Shown in pieces: positions 17,060 through 24,030 of a stretch of 64,000 nt of DNA. The notes beneath the pieces were generated by a model that worked only from the letters and a program-made list of their open reading frames with translations, did not search any database and had not been told where the DNA came from. The position numbers and the translations under genes are program-made. The stretch comes from Collimonas sp. OK412. Its GTDB lineage: Bacteria > Pseudomonadota > Gammaproteobacteria > Burkholderiales > Burkholderiaceae_D. The stretch spans positions 1-64,000 of the forward strand of contig NZ_FOLC01000021.1 in NCBI RefSeq assembly GCF_900112135.1, read 5' to 3'. The stretch's first letter is position 1; each line of letters begins with the position of its first letter.

Positions 17060-17380
17060 TCAACGGCGCCAGCCGCGGTCATGCCAGTAATGGTCATGCC
17101 AGCCGCGGCCACCGCGCCAGTATCCCGGACGGCCGTAATAAGCCGGCGGATAGTAGCCAGGGGCGCCATACACCACGACCGGAGGCGGCCGCACATACAC
17201 GGGCGGCGGCGGTGCGTAATAGACTGGCGGCGGGGCATAGTAGACCGGCGGCGGGGCATAGTAGGCGGGGCCAGGCACACCGATATTCACCGACCAATGT
17301 GCTCCGGCAAACGCCGGGGCCGCCGCGAACATGCCGACAGCAAGCATTCCGAACAGAGCAACGCGCATGGGGTTTTTCAT
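17060..17380 (-). CDS. Secreted Pro/Tyr-rich repeat protein (PXPV/YYAPPP type)
   Basis: The 106-residue product has a signal peptide (MKNPMRVALFGMLAVGMFAA, cleavage after AFA near 25) and a mature part made of three to four copies of PPPVYYA or PPPVYV, then a Gly/Arg/Tyr/Trp/His-rich tail (GYWRGGRGWHDHYWHDRGWRR without a break is the last 21 residues). Such proteins are common in Burkholderiales and are predicted to be periplasmic or surface associated; their function is not known. A longer frame extends upstream but its first 116 residues are not protein-like and overlap the next gene; ATG 17380 has GAGAATTGCC before it. A similar architecture recurs at 46136-46567. Confidence 0.75.
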   Translation of the reverse strand: MKNPMRVALFGMLAVGMFAAAPAFAGAHWSVNIGVPGPAYYAPPPVYYAPPPVYYAPPPPVYVRPPPVVVYGAPGYYPPAYYGRPGYWRGGRGWHDHYWHDRGWRR

Positions 17381-17517
17381 GGCAATTCTCGATGGCTTTG
17401 AGTTAAACATGACTATATTTAACCTAATTTTTGAAGGTGGCGCTACGTACAAGTCGTAAGGCCTGTAACAACATGTATCGCTGTATATGAACTGTGGCTT
17501 TTTTCGTACACCCGGGC

Positions 17518-18168
17518 TTAATCGATCGCCAAGTCCTGGCGCTTGTAACGGGCAATCGCAACCAGGGCCATTGCAATCAGGAAAAATCCCACCAATAGCA
17601 TGGCGGCATTGGCCATCACCCGCGGATAACCGAGCTGGACGACATTCAGGAACGGATAGGGATAAAAACCCGACAAGCTGCCGCGCACCATTGCCATCAC
17701 GAAATAAGCCAGCGGGTAGATCAGCCACAGCAGGCTGTCTTTTGCCTGCAGGCCGCTCTTGACCGCGAACAGCAGCCAGTACGACACGAACAGCAACGGC
17801 ACCACGGTATGCAAACCCTCGTCCGACAGCCTGTGCAGGCCGGTAAACGGCGCATGGTTGCGCAGCAGGAGGTTGTAGCCAAGGCCGACAAAGATGATGT
17901 ACAGGGCCATCGCGGTGAGCACCCCGGGCCGTGAGAAAAACCGGCCGGACGCGGAATCAGGCTGAAGCAGCAGCAGCGTGCAGCACACCGCCAGCAGGAC
18001 ATTGGTAAGGATGGTCAGGTAGCCGAACATGCGCCAGACGGCCTCGCCGTAGGTCATGCCCTTGGCCACCAGGATCGGGATCGAAATGGAAAATTGCGCG
18101 GCGATGGAAAACCATGCAACCAGCGCAATCAGCAGCAGCAACAGCTGCGGTGCGATAGCTTTTTTCAT
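17518..18168 (-). CDS. Pr6Pr family six-helix membrane protein
   Basis: A 216-residue hydrophobic protein with six predicted membrane helices. The features WFSIAAQF, the TYGEAVWRMFGYLTILTN stretch near residue 50, the HxxxxLLFVSYWLLF region and IYPLAYFVMAMVRG near 150 are typical of the Pr6Pr family (FAR-17a/AIG1-like six-helix proteins), whose bacterial role is unknown. I used ATG 18168 (MKKAIAP); an earlier ATG at 18201 lies inside ribE. It follows ribE with a 19-base gap and could be the last gene of that transcript. Confidence 0.82.
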   Translation of the reverse strand: MKKAIAPQLLLLLIALVAWFSIAAQFSISIPILVAKGMTYGEAVWRMFGYLTILTNVLLAVCCTLLLLQPDSASGRFFSRPGVLTAMALYIIFVGLGYNLLLRNHAPFTGLHRLSDEGLHTVVPLLFVSYWLLFAVKSGLQAKDSLLWLIYPLAYFVMAMVRGSLSGFYPYPFLNVVQLGYPRVMANAAMLLVGFFLIAMALVAIARYKRQDLAID

Positions 18169-18187
18169 GGGCGCATTCCGGGATGCT

Positions 18188-18814
18188 TTAAGAAGCCGCA
18201 CCCTGGTCGACGCTCAGCATGCGTTCCACATAGCGTGCGATCAGGTCCACTTCCAGGTTGACCTGCTTGCCGACCTGCAGATGTTTCAGCGACGTCACCT
18301 CAATCGTGTGCGGAATCAGGTTGATCGAAAACAGGCAGCCATCGGCCACATCGTCGACCCGGTTGACCGTCAGCGAGACGCCGTTGACCACCACCGAGCC
18401 CTTGTAGGCAAAATATTTGGCAAGATCGCGCGCAGCCTTGATCACCAGCTCCCAGGACTCGCCCACCGGCTCGAATTTCTGCACCAGCCCGAGGCCGTCG
18501 ACATGGCCCGACACCAGGTGGCCGCCCAGGCGGTCGGCCAGGGTCAGGGCCTTTTCCAGGTTCACTTCGCCGGTGGCGTCGAGGCCGACGGTGCGATTAA
18601 GGCTTTCGCGCGAAACGTCGACTTCAAAGCTGCCGGTGCTCTTCTCGACCACGGTCATGCAGGCGCCGTTGAGAGAAATCGAATCGCCCAGCGCGACATC
18701 GGCCAGCGACAGGGCGCCGGCGTCGATCTGGAGCCGGACCCCATCATCGGTGCTGGAACCCAGCGGTTTGACGGAAGTGATTTTGCCGACGGCGGCGACG
18801 ATACCAGTGAACAT
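18188..18814 (-). CDS. ribE: Riboflavin synthase alpha chain
   Basis: The 208-residue cytosolic enzyme dismutates two 6,7-dimethyl-8-ribityllumazine molecules to riboflavin and the pyrimidine precursor. It shows the internal duplication of the family: MFTGIVAAVGKI begins lumazine-binding barrel 1 and GHLVSGHVDGLG begins barrel 2; LNGACMTVV in the first and VNGVSLTVNRV in the second are the paired ligand loops. Length matches E. coli RibC (213). It starts 17 bases after ribD on the same strand, so the two are cotranscribed. Lumazine synthase and RibB are encoded 40 kb away at 58372-60068. Confidence 0.95.
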   Translation of the reverse strand: MFTGIVAAVGKITSVKPLGSSTDDGVRLQIDAGALSLADVALGDSISLNGACMTVVEKSTGSFEVDVSRESLNRTVGLDATGEVNLEKALTLADRLGGHLVSGHVDGLGLVQKFEPVGESWELVIKAARDLAKYFAYKGSVVVNGVSLTVNRVDDVADGCLFSINLIPHTIEVTSLKHLQVGKQVNLEVDLIARYVERMLSVDQGAAS

Positions 18815-18831
18815 GATGGCAATATGAAAAA

Positions 18832-19920
18832 TTAACGGAATCGTGCAAGGATACGCAAATCCTCGCCTATCTGCTTGATTTCATGAAATTTCAGGCTTAG
18901 CTTGTCGTCGAGGTTTTCCAGCGCCGGCAGGCTGAACATGCCGCGGCCGTCGCCCAGGATCGAGGGCGCCAGGTAGACCAGCAATTCGTCGACGCAATGT
19001 TCGCGGATCAGCGAGGCATTCAGCTTGGAGCCGGCTTCGACATGCAGTTCATTGATCTGGCGCTTGCCGAGTTCGCGCATGACTTGCGGCAAATCGACCT
19101 TGCCAGCGGCGTTCGGCAGCACCACCACTTCAGCGCCCTGCTGTTCCAGCAAAGCCTGTTTTTCCGGATTGGCGGCAGCGCTGAACACCAGGTTGCCGCC
19201 GCCCGCCAGGATTTTTGCGTCCGGGCTGATGCTCAGCTTGCTGTCGACGATCACCCGCAGCGGCTGCCGCGACACCGGCGGCACGGTGCGCACCGTCAGC
19301 TGCGGATTGTCTTCTTTCACGGTGCCGATGCCGGTCAGGATGGCGCCGGCGCGGGCGCGCCACATATGGCCGTCGTCGCGCGCCGCCTGCGAGGTGATCC
19401 ACTGGCTCAGGCCGTTATGCAGCGCGGTCTTGCCGTCCAGGCTGGCGGCCACTTTCAGCCTGACCCAGGGCTTGCCGGTCTGCATGCGCGTGAAGAACCC
19501 GATATTTAACTCGCGCGCCTGCGCCGCCAGGACGCCCGATTCGACCGCGATCCCTGCCGCCTGCAGGCGCGCCATGCCCTGCCCCGCCACCAGCGGATTG
19601 GGATCGCCTATGGCCGCAACTACCTTGGCTACGCCGGCCTGCACCAAGGCATCGGCGCAAGGCGGCGTGCGGCCGAAATGACTGCAAGGCTCGAGCGTGA
19701 CGTAGACGGTGGCGCCGCGCACATCGTGGCCCTTGGCGGCGGCATCCTGCAGCGCCTGGATCTCGGCGTGGTTGCCGCCCGGCGGCTGGGTGAACCCGCT
19801 GCCGATGACCTGGCCGTCCTTGACGATCACGCAGCCGACGGCGGGATTCGGCGCGCTCGACAGCAGGCCGTTTTCGGCGAGCCGCAAGGCTTGCGACATC
19901 AACTGTTCAGCCGTGCTCAT
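18832..19920 (-). CDS. ribD: Bifunctional pyrimidine deaminase/reductase
   Basis: The 362-residue cytosolic enzyme does steps two and three of riboflavin synthesis. The N-terminal deaminase has zinc ligands His51 and catalytic Glu53 (HAE) and Cys79 and Cys88 (PCSHFGRTPPC). The C-terminal reductase (about 150-362) has VRLKVAASLDGKTAL and the NADPH region AILTGIGTVKEDNPQLTVR, and ends EIKQIGEDLRILARFR. ATG 19920 begins MSTAEQLMSQALRLA, the usual family start; an open frame extends 87 codons upstream but is not conserved-looking. It follows pilW by 112 bases and precedes ribE. No FMN riboswitch is visible ahead of it. Confidence 0.95.
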   Translation of the reverse strand: MSTAEQLMSQALRLAENGLLSSAPNPAVGCVIVKDGQVIGSGFTQPPGGNHAEIQALQDAAAKGHDVRGATVYVTLEPCSHFGRTPPCADALVQAGVAKVVAAIGDPNPLVAGQGMARLQAAGIAVESGVLAAQARELNIGFFTRMQTGKPWVRLKVAASLDGKTALHNGLSQWITSQAARDDGHMWRARAGAILTGIGTVKEDNPQLTVRTVPPVSRQPLRVIVDSKLSISPDAKILAGGGNLVFSAAANPEKQALLEQQGAEVVVLPNAAGKVDLPQVMRELGKRQINELHVEAGSKLNASLIREHCVDELLVYLAPSILGDGRGMFSLPALENLDDKLSLKFHEIKQIGEDLRILARFR

Positions 19921-20032
19921 GGAAAAAACCTGGAAATCATGTGAAAGCCGTGAGAAAGGAGAGATGCGTTGATTGTACAAAAATATGCCGCCGCCATCGT
20001 TAATTAAAATGCGATGCCGGGTATTGCCGGCT

Positions 20033-20956
20033 TCAAGGCGGCGCCAGGCTCGCCGCGGCGCGGTTGCGCAAGGTAACCACCCGTTTGAATACCGCCCGCA
20101 AGCGGCGGTCGCCTGCCAGCCTGGCCGTACCGCTGCAGTCGACGTAGCGCTGCGGGCCGGTGGCCAGCTGGATTTCTCCATGCAACTGCAGGCACAGGCT
20201 AACGCTGACGACCCGCTCCCAGTTCTGCAGCTGGTCGTCAGACAAGGCCGTCACTTGGGTTGCGTTCAAGAACTGGCGCGGCGTCGTGTCGCCAACTGCC
20301 GCCACGCCGTATGTCAGCCTCATGTCCTCGACATTATTGACGATCGGCTGCGCGTTGTTGCTGCCGTTGCCCTGGCAATAAAGCGAGCTGGCGCCGCTGC
20401 CGGCGTGCACCGCAGCAAAATAATGATTGCTGGCGATGGTGACGGACGGCGCCAGCATGTACGCCGGATGGCCTGGCGGCACAGCATTCGACGCCACTCC
20501 CGCGCCATGGCAATCGACGCCGGCGCCGCTGGCCGGATCGGGGTAGTCATCCGTCCGGTAGCGGACTTCGAAAGCGGCCATCCCGGGCGCCGTGCTGCAG
20601 GAGAAATCCTTGCCTCCGGGCCCCAGCGGCTTGACGAAACCATGCTCGCAGCCGCGCAGCCCCTGGGCCGGCGCGCCGTCGGCCAGGATGAAATCGGTGA
20701 TGGGCGTGGTCCCGGGCGCGGCGCTGGCCAGGTTGCCAAACCCTGCCTGCCGCAGATCCCTTTCCATCAGGATCATGGCGTCATTGCCGTCCTGGTACAA
20801 CCGCCGTTTATCCTCGTTCAAGCGGAAGCTGGCTTTGCTGCCGAGATAAAGCGTCGTGCACAGCAGCAGCAAACCGGAAGCAATCGCCAGCGCCACCAGC
20901 AATTCCACCATCGAAAGTCCAGCTTGCCTGTTGCCGATGGATGCAGGGTTCAGCAT
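20033..20956 (-). CDS. pilW: PilW-type minor pseudopilin
   Basis: A 307-residue type IV pilus assembly protein. The class III leader is cleaved before the hydrophobic helix in RQAGLSMVELLVALAIASG, with the invariant Glu at mature position 5. The body ends with a PilW domain typified by VVSVSLCLQLHGE and a terminal FKRVVTLRNRA. Minor pilins of this kind prime pilus assembly in the inner membrane with PilM-Q and PilY1. It overlaps the fimT gene by seven bases, so the two are translationally coupled. The usual pilV before it and pilX and pilY1 after it are missing here; ribD follows instead. Confidence 0.88.
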   Translation of the reverse strand: MLNPASIGNRQAGLSMVELLVALAIASGLLLLCTTLYLGSKASFRLNEDKRRLYQDGNDAMILMERDLRQAGFGNLASAAPGTTPITDFILADGAPAQGLRGCEHGFVKPLGPGGKDFSCSTAPGMAAFEVRYRTDDYPDPASGAGVDCHGAGVASNAVPPGHPAYMLAPSVTIASNHYFAAVHAGSGASSLYCQGNGSNNAQPIVNNVEDMRLTYGVAAVGDTTPRQFLNATQVTALSDDQLQNWERVVSVSLCLQLHGEIQLATGPQRYVDCSGTARLAGDRRLRAVFKRVVTLRNRAAASLAPP

Positions 20957-21492
20957 TCGGCGGTGTCAGGTTTTACGCTGATGCGGCCGGTGCTGGAGAT
21001 GCATACCGTGCGCGCGAACTCGCCGTTGTGGCTGACGGCCAGCTTGGCGAAACTGCTGCTGGCGTTGCCGCCGCTGTGATAGGTGATCGTTTTCCTGGTG
21101 GCGGCGACCTGGCTGCTGTCATCCAGCGCCCCCTGCCGCGACAGGATCTGGCCGCTGTCGGCCACCAGCACCAGCCAGCCGGCGCCCCAGTCGTCGGCGG
21201 CGCGCTTGGCCGTAGCGGCCGCACTGCATGCGGCGGCGGCTGTGTCGGCGTCTATGCTGCGGCACACCTGCACCCCGCGGCCGCGCTGGATGGCTTCGCT
21301 GCGCGCCAGCGTCAGCGCGGCAACCAGCTGGCTGGTGTCTGCGGCCAGCCGGTTCTGGACCAGGAACCCTCGCATGGCTGGCGCCGCCAGGCTCAGCAAG
21401 ATGCCGGCGATTGCCAGCGCGATCATGGCTTCGATCAGGGTCAGGCCCGCATCGGGCGCAATCACGCGCATGGACGTTCGCAGCAAATGCAT
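20950..21492 (-). CDS. fimT: GspH/FimT-type pseudopilin
   Basis: A 180-residue type IV pilus or type II secretion pseudopilin. The prepilin site is DAGLTLIEAMIALAIAGILL, cut after Gly and methylated, with Glu5 conserved. A GspH domain follows (LAADTSQLVAALTLARSEAI near 48-67) and the protein ends in a Cys-containing strand region (TVCISSTGRIS). ATG 21492 has AGGAG seven bases upstream. It is the first gene of a two-gene unit with pilW; a strong terminator separates it from nrdR upstream. Confidence 0.88.
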   Translation of the reverse strand: MHLLRTSMRVIAPDAGLTLIEAMIALAIAGILLSLAAPAMRGFLVQNRLAADTSQLVAALTLARSEAIQRGRGVQVCRSIDADTAAAACSAAATAKRAADDWGAGWLVLVADSGQILSRQGALDDSSQVAATRKTITYHSGGNASSSFAKLAVSHNGEFARTVCISSTGRISVKPDTAEC

Positions 21493-21544
21493 AAGGCGCT
21501 CCTGGCTAGGCAGTATTCATTTCATTTTCATCAATCATTCTGAC

Positions 21545-21574
21545 AAAAAAATAGCGCCGGACAGGCCGGCGCTA
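21545..21574 (-). terminator. Rho-independent terminator after nrdR
   Basis: TAGCGCCGG and CCGGCGCTA form a perfect nine-base stem with a five-base loop, followed leftward by seven T residues. It lies 31 bases past the nrdR stop and should separate glyA-nrdR from the fimT-pilW transcript. Confidence 0.85.
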
Positions 21575-21604
21575 GCGTATTTAAGAAATGACTTCCTGCA
21601 TGAT

Positions 21605-22072
21605 TCATTTCCTGCGGCTTGGCGGCCCGGAGAATTCTTCGATCATGTTCTGGAATTCCGCCACATCCTCAAAACTCTTGTAGACCGAGGCGAAACGGAT
21701 ATACGCAATCTTGTCCAGGCGCTTGAGTTCGCGCATCACCAGCTCGCCGACATGGCCGGACAGCACTTCGCGCTCGCCGCTCGACAGCAGTTTTTCCTTG
21801 ATCCGCTGCAGGGCCTCGTCCAGCGCCTCGACCGACACCGGCCGCTTGCGCAGGGCCAGCATCAGGCTGGCGCGCAGCTTGAGCGGATCGAAATCGGTGC
21901 GGCTGCCGTTCTTCTTGACGATCACCGGCATCGCCAGTTCTATCCGCTCGAAGGTGGTGAAACGTTTGTCGCATTGCATGCAACGGCGCCGGCGGCGAAT
22001 CGAGTCGCCCTCTTCCGACACCCGCGTGTCGAGCACCTGGGTTTCTTCATGCTGGCAGAATGGACATTTCAT
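21605..22072 (-). CDS. nrdR: Transcriptional repressor of ribonucleotide reductase genes
   Basis: A 155-residue cytosolic repressor that binds NrdR boxes when loaded with ATP/dATP. The zinc ribbon has Cys3, Cys6, Cys31 and Cys34 (MKCPFC and RCMQCDKRF), followed by an ATP-cone domain (about 49-139) with [12 protein letters not shown] and [14 protein letters not shown]. Length matches E. coli NrdR (149). It follows glyA on the same strand, the standard order in this order of bacteria, but here they are separated by 365 bases holding palindromic elements. Confidence 0.95.
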   Translation of the reverse strand: MKCPFCQHEETQVLDTRVSEEGDSIRRRRRCMQCDKRFTTFERIELAMPVIVKKNGSRTDFDPLKLRASLMLALRKRPVSVEALDEALQRIKEKLLSSGEREVLSGHVGELVMRELKRLDKIAYIRFASVYKSFEDVAEFQNMIEEFSGPPSRRK

Positions 22073-22179
22073 GATGGCGGTAATCCGAAAGTGATTGCAA
22101 CAGGCTGTGTCGGCAGTTCCATCTCTACATTATTCCTTTTTGCGGCCATGTGCCGATTTGAAACAAACCGGCGTTACAT

Positions 22180-22227
22180 GGAGCATGGGCCCGTGCAGGG
22201 TTCAAGCTGCGCCGGGCCCATGGCTCC
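22180..22227. repeat. Hairpin GGAGC-ATGGGCCC ... GGGCCCAT-GGCTCC
   Basis: The arms GGAGCATGGGCCC and GGGCCCATGGCTCC pair with one bulged base, and the interior GCAG/CTGC can pair as well, giving a compact 48-base hairpin. It abuts the larger palindrome at 22229-22386 and lies between glyA and nrdR, both leftward. There is no T-tract next to it. Confidence 0.7.
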
Positions 22228-22228
22228 A

Positions 22229-22386
22229 GTGCCCTGAGTCAGAAATTCATTGAAGAAAAGCGATGCAATCGGCGCCATGCGTCGTTGCAAATACTCGCAA
22301 GGAGCCACACCCTTGCTCCGTTTTGCGCCTAGCCTGGCGCCGATTGCATCACTTTTCTTATTCAACGAACCTCTGACTCAGGACAC
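22229..22386. mobile_element. MITE-like 158-bp imperfect palindrome
   Basis: The left end GTGCCCTGAGTCAGAAATTC and the right end, read in reverse, GTGTCCTGAGTCAGAGGTTC open arms of about 50 bases that pair almost throughout, closing with TGATGCAATCGGCGCC-type sequence, with about six mismatches and a three-base indel. The loop of about 57 bases holds a smaller GGAGC/GCTCC stem. There is no coding capacity. The structure looks like a miniature inverted-repeat transposable element; the mobile assignment is inference because no target duplication or second copy is visible in this window. It lies between the glyA stop and nrdR. Confidence 0.55.
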
Positions 22387-22437
22387 TAGCCGATTACCGA
22401 CAGGCTCTGCAGCGCATCGGCAACCGGTGTTCAAGCA

Positions 22438-23685
22438 TCAAGCTGCATATACCGGGAAAGCGTCGGTCAGTTTCTTGACTTCGGCCTTGACCCGTTCGAT
22501 GGTCGCTGCGTCATGCGGATTGTCGAGCACGTCGGCGATCAGGTTGCCGACCTTGGTCGCTTCCGCTTCCTTGAAACCGCGGGTAGTGAACGCCGGGCTG
22601 CCGACACGGATGCCGGAAGTGACGAACGGCTTTTCCGGATCGTTAGGAATGGCGTTCTTGTTGCAAGTCATGTGCGCCGCGCCCAGGATCGCTTCGGCTT
22701 CCTTGCCGGTGATCTTCTTGGCGCGCAGGTCGACCAGCATCACGTGCGATTCGGTACGGCCGGAAACGATGCGCAGGCCGCGCGCGATCAGTGCTTTCGC
22801 CAAAGCGTCGGCATTCTTCACGACCTGCTGCTGGTAAGCCTTGAATTCCGGCGTCAGCGCTTCCTTGAACGCCACTGCCTTGCCGGCGATGACGTGCATC
22901 AGCGGACCGCCCTGGATGCCTGGGAAAATCGCCGAGTTGATGGCTTTCTCGAATTCGGCCTTCATCAGGATGATGCCGCCGCGCGGGCCGCGCAGGGATT
23001 TGTGGGTGGTCGAAGTCACAAAGTCGGCATGCGGCACCGGGTTCGGGTATTCGCCCGCAGCGATCAGGCCGGCGTAATGCGCCATGTCGACCATGAAATA
23101 AGCGCCGACTGCCTTGGCAACCTTGGACATGCGCTCGAAATCGATGCGCAGCGCATAGGCCGAAGCGCCGGCAATGATTAGCTTCGGCTTCTTTTCGTGC
23201 GCCAGGCGCTCGAATGCTTCGTAGTCGATTTCTTCTTTTTCGTTCAAGCCGTAGGACACCACGTTGAACCACTTGCCGGACATGTTCAATGCCATGCCAT
23301 GGGTCAGGTGGCCGCCTTCCGCCAGCGACATGCCCATGATGGTGTCGCCTGGTTTCAGCATGGCGAAGAATACGCCCTGGTTGGCTTGCGAGCCGGAGTT
23401 AGGCTGGACGTTGGCGGCTTCGGCGCCGAACAGTTCCTTGACGCGGTCGATCGCCAGCTGCTCGGCGATGTCGACGAATTCGCAGCCGCCGTAGTAGCGC
23501 TTGCCTGGATAACCTTCAGCGTACTTGTTGGTCAGCTGGGTGCCCTGCGCTTCCATGACGGCAGGCGAAGTGTAGTTTTCCGACGCGATCAGCTCGATGT
23601 GTTCTTGCTGGCGGTGGTTTTCTTTCTGGATGGCGCTCCACAATTCCGGATCGACATTGGCGATGGTATGGTTTTTTTCGAACAT
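22438..23685 (-). CDS. glyA: Serine hydroxymethyltransferase
   Basis: A 415-residue PLP enzyme interconverting serine and glycine with tetrahydrofolate, the main source of one-carbon units. Landmarks are [39 protein letters not shown], the PLP-lysine motif [15 protein letters not shown] (Lys in THKSLRG) and [23 protein letters not shown] 23685 (MFEKNHTIA) has GGAG seven bases upstream; an earlier in-frame ATG adds four residues without a ribosome binding site. It precedes nrdR in the same direction. Confidence 0.97.
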   Translation of the reverse strand: MFEKNHTIANVDPELWSAIQKENHRQQEHIELIASENYTSPAVMEAQGTQLTNKYAEGYPGKRYYGGCEFVDIAEQLAIDRVKELFGAEAANVQPNSGSQANQGVFFAMLKPGDTIMGMSLAEGGHLTHGMALNMSGKWFNVVSYGLNEKEEIDYEAFERLAHEKKPKLIIAGASAYALRIDFERMSKVAKAVGAYFMVDMAHYAGLIAAGEYPNPVPHADFVTSTTHKSLRGPRGGIILMKAEFEKAINSAIFPGIQGGPLMHVIAGKAVAFKEALTPEFKAYQQQVVKNADALAKALIARGLRIVSGRTESHVMLVDLRAKKITGKEAEAILGAAHMTCNKNAIPNDPEKPFVTSGIRVGSPAFTTRGFKEAEATKVGNLIADVLDNPHDAATIERVKAEVKKLTDAFPVYAA

Positions 23686-23964
23686 GTGATACTCCAATCG
23701 ATAAGGGTGTGCCTAAATCGAATGAGGGCCAGGATAAGGGGAAATGCGGCAGCCTCAGTCGTACTTTCCATTAGGGCTGCCCAGGCGCACGGCGGATGAA
23801 ATCTCACGCTTCCCGGTGGATGCCCACCTTTTGCCGAAGCCGCCGCGATCTTATGAATCCGCGCGGTCCGGTTTTTTCGCCAGTCACGTGAGACGAAATG
23901 GTGCGGCTATTGTAAGCGAAGCACCTGGTTTGGGCAAGATTGGGCGCAGGCCTTGAAGCGGAAT
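23686..23964. other. glyA upstream region
   Basis: These 279 bases contain the glyA promoter and leader, read leftward. I looked for a tandem glycine riboswitch and saw no matching conserved core. Open frames here are short and not protein-like. The segment joins the terminator of the TonB-dependent receptor gene. Confidence 0.4.
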
Positions 23965-23990
23965 AAAAAAAGCCGCCCCGGAGGACGGCT
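23965..23990 (-). terminator. Rho-independent terminator after the TonB-dependent receptor
   Basis: AGCCG and CGGCT close a hairpin whose inner part TCC-TCC/GG pairs further; leftward it is followed by seven T residues. It lies 41 bases past the receptor stop codon. Confidence 0.78.
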
Positions 23991-24030
23991 CTTACGTGGA
24001 ATTTACTAAAATGACAACAATTACGAACGC

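Noticed and set aside
23686-23964. Possible glycine riboswitch in front of glyA
   Set aside because: No tandem aptamer-like core or expression platform could be seen.
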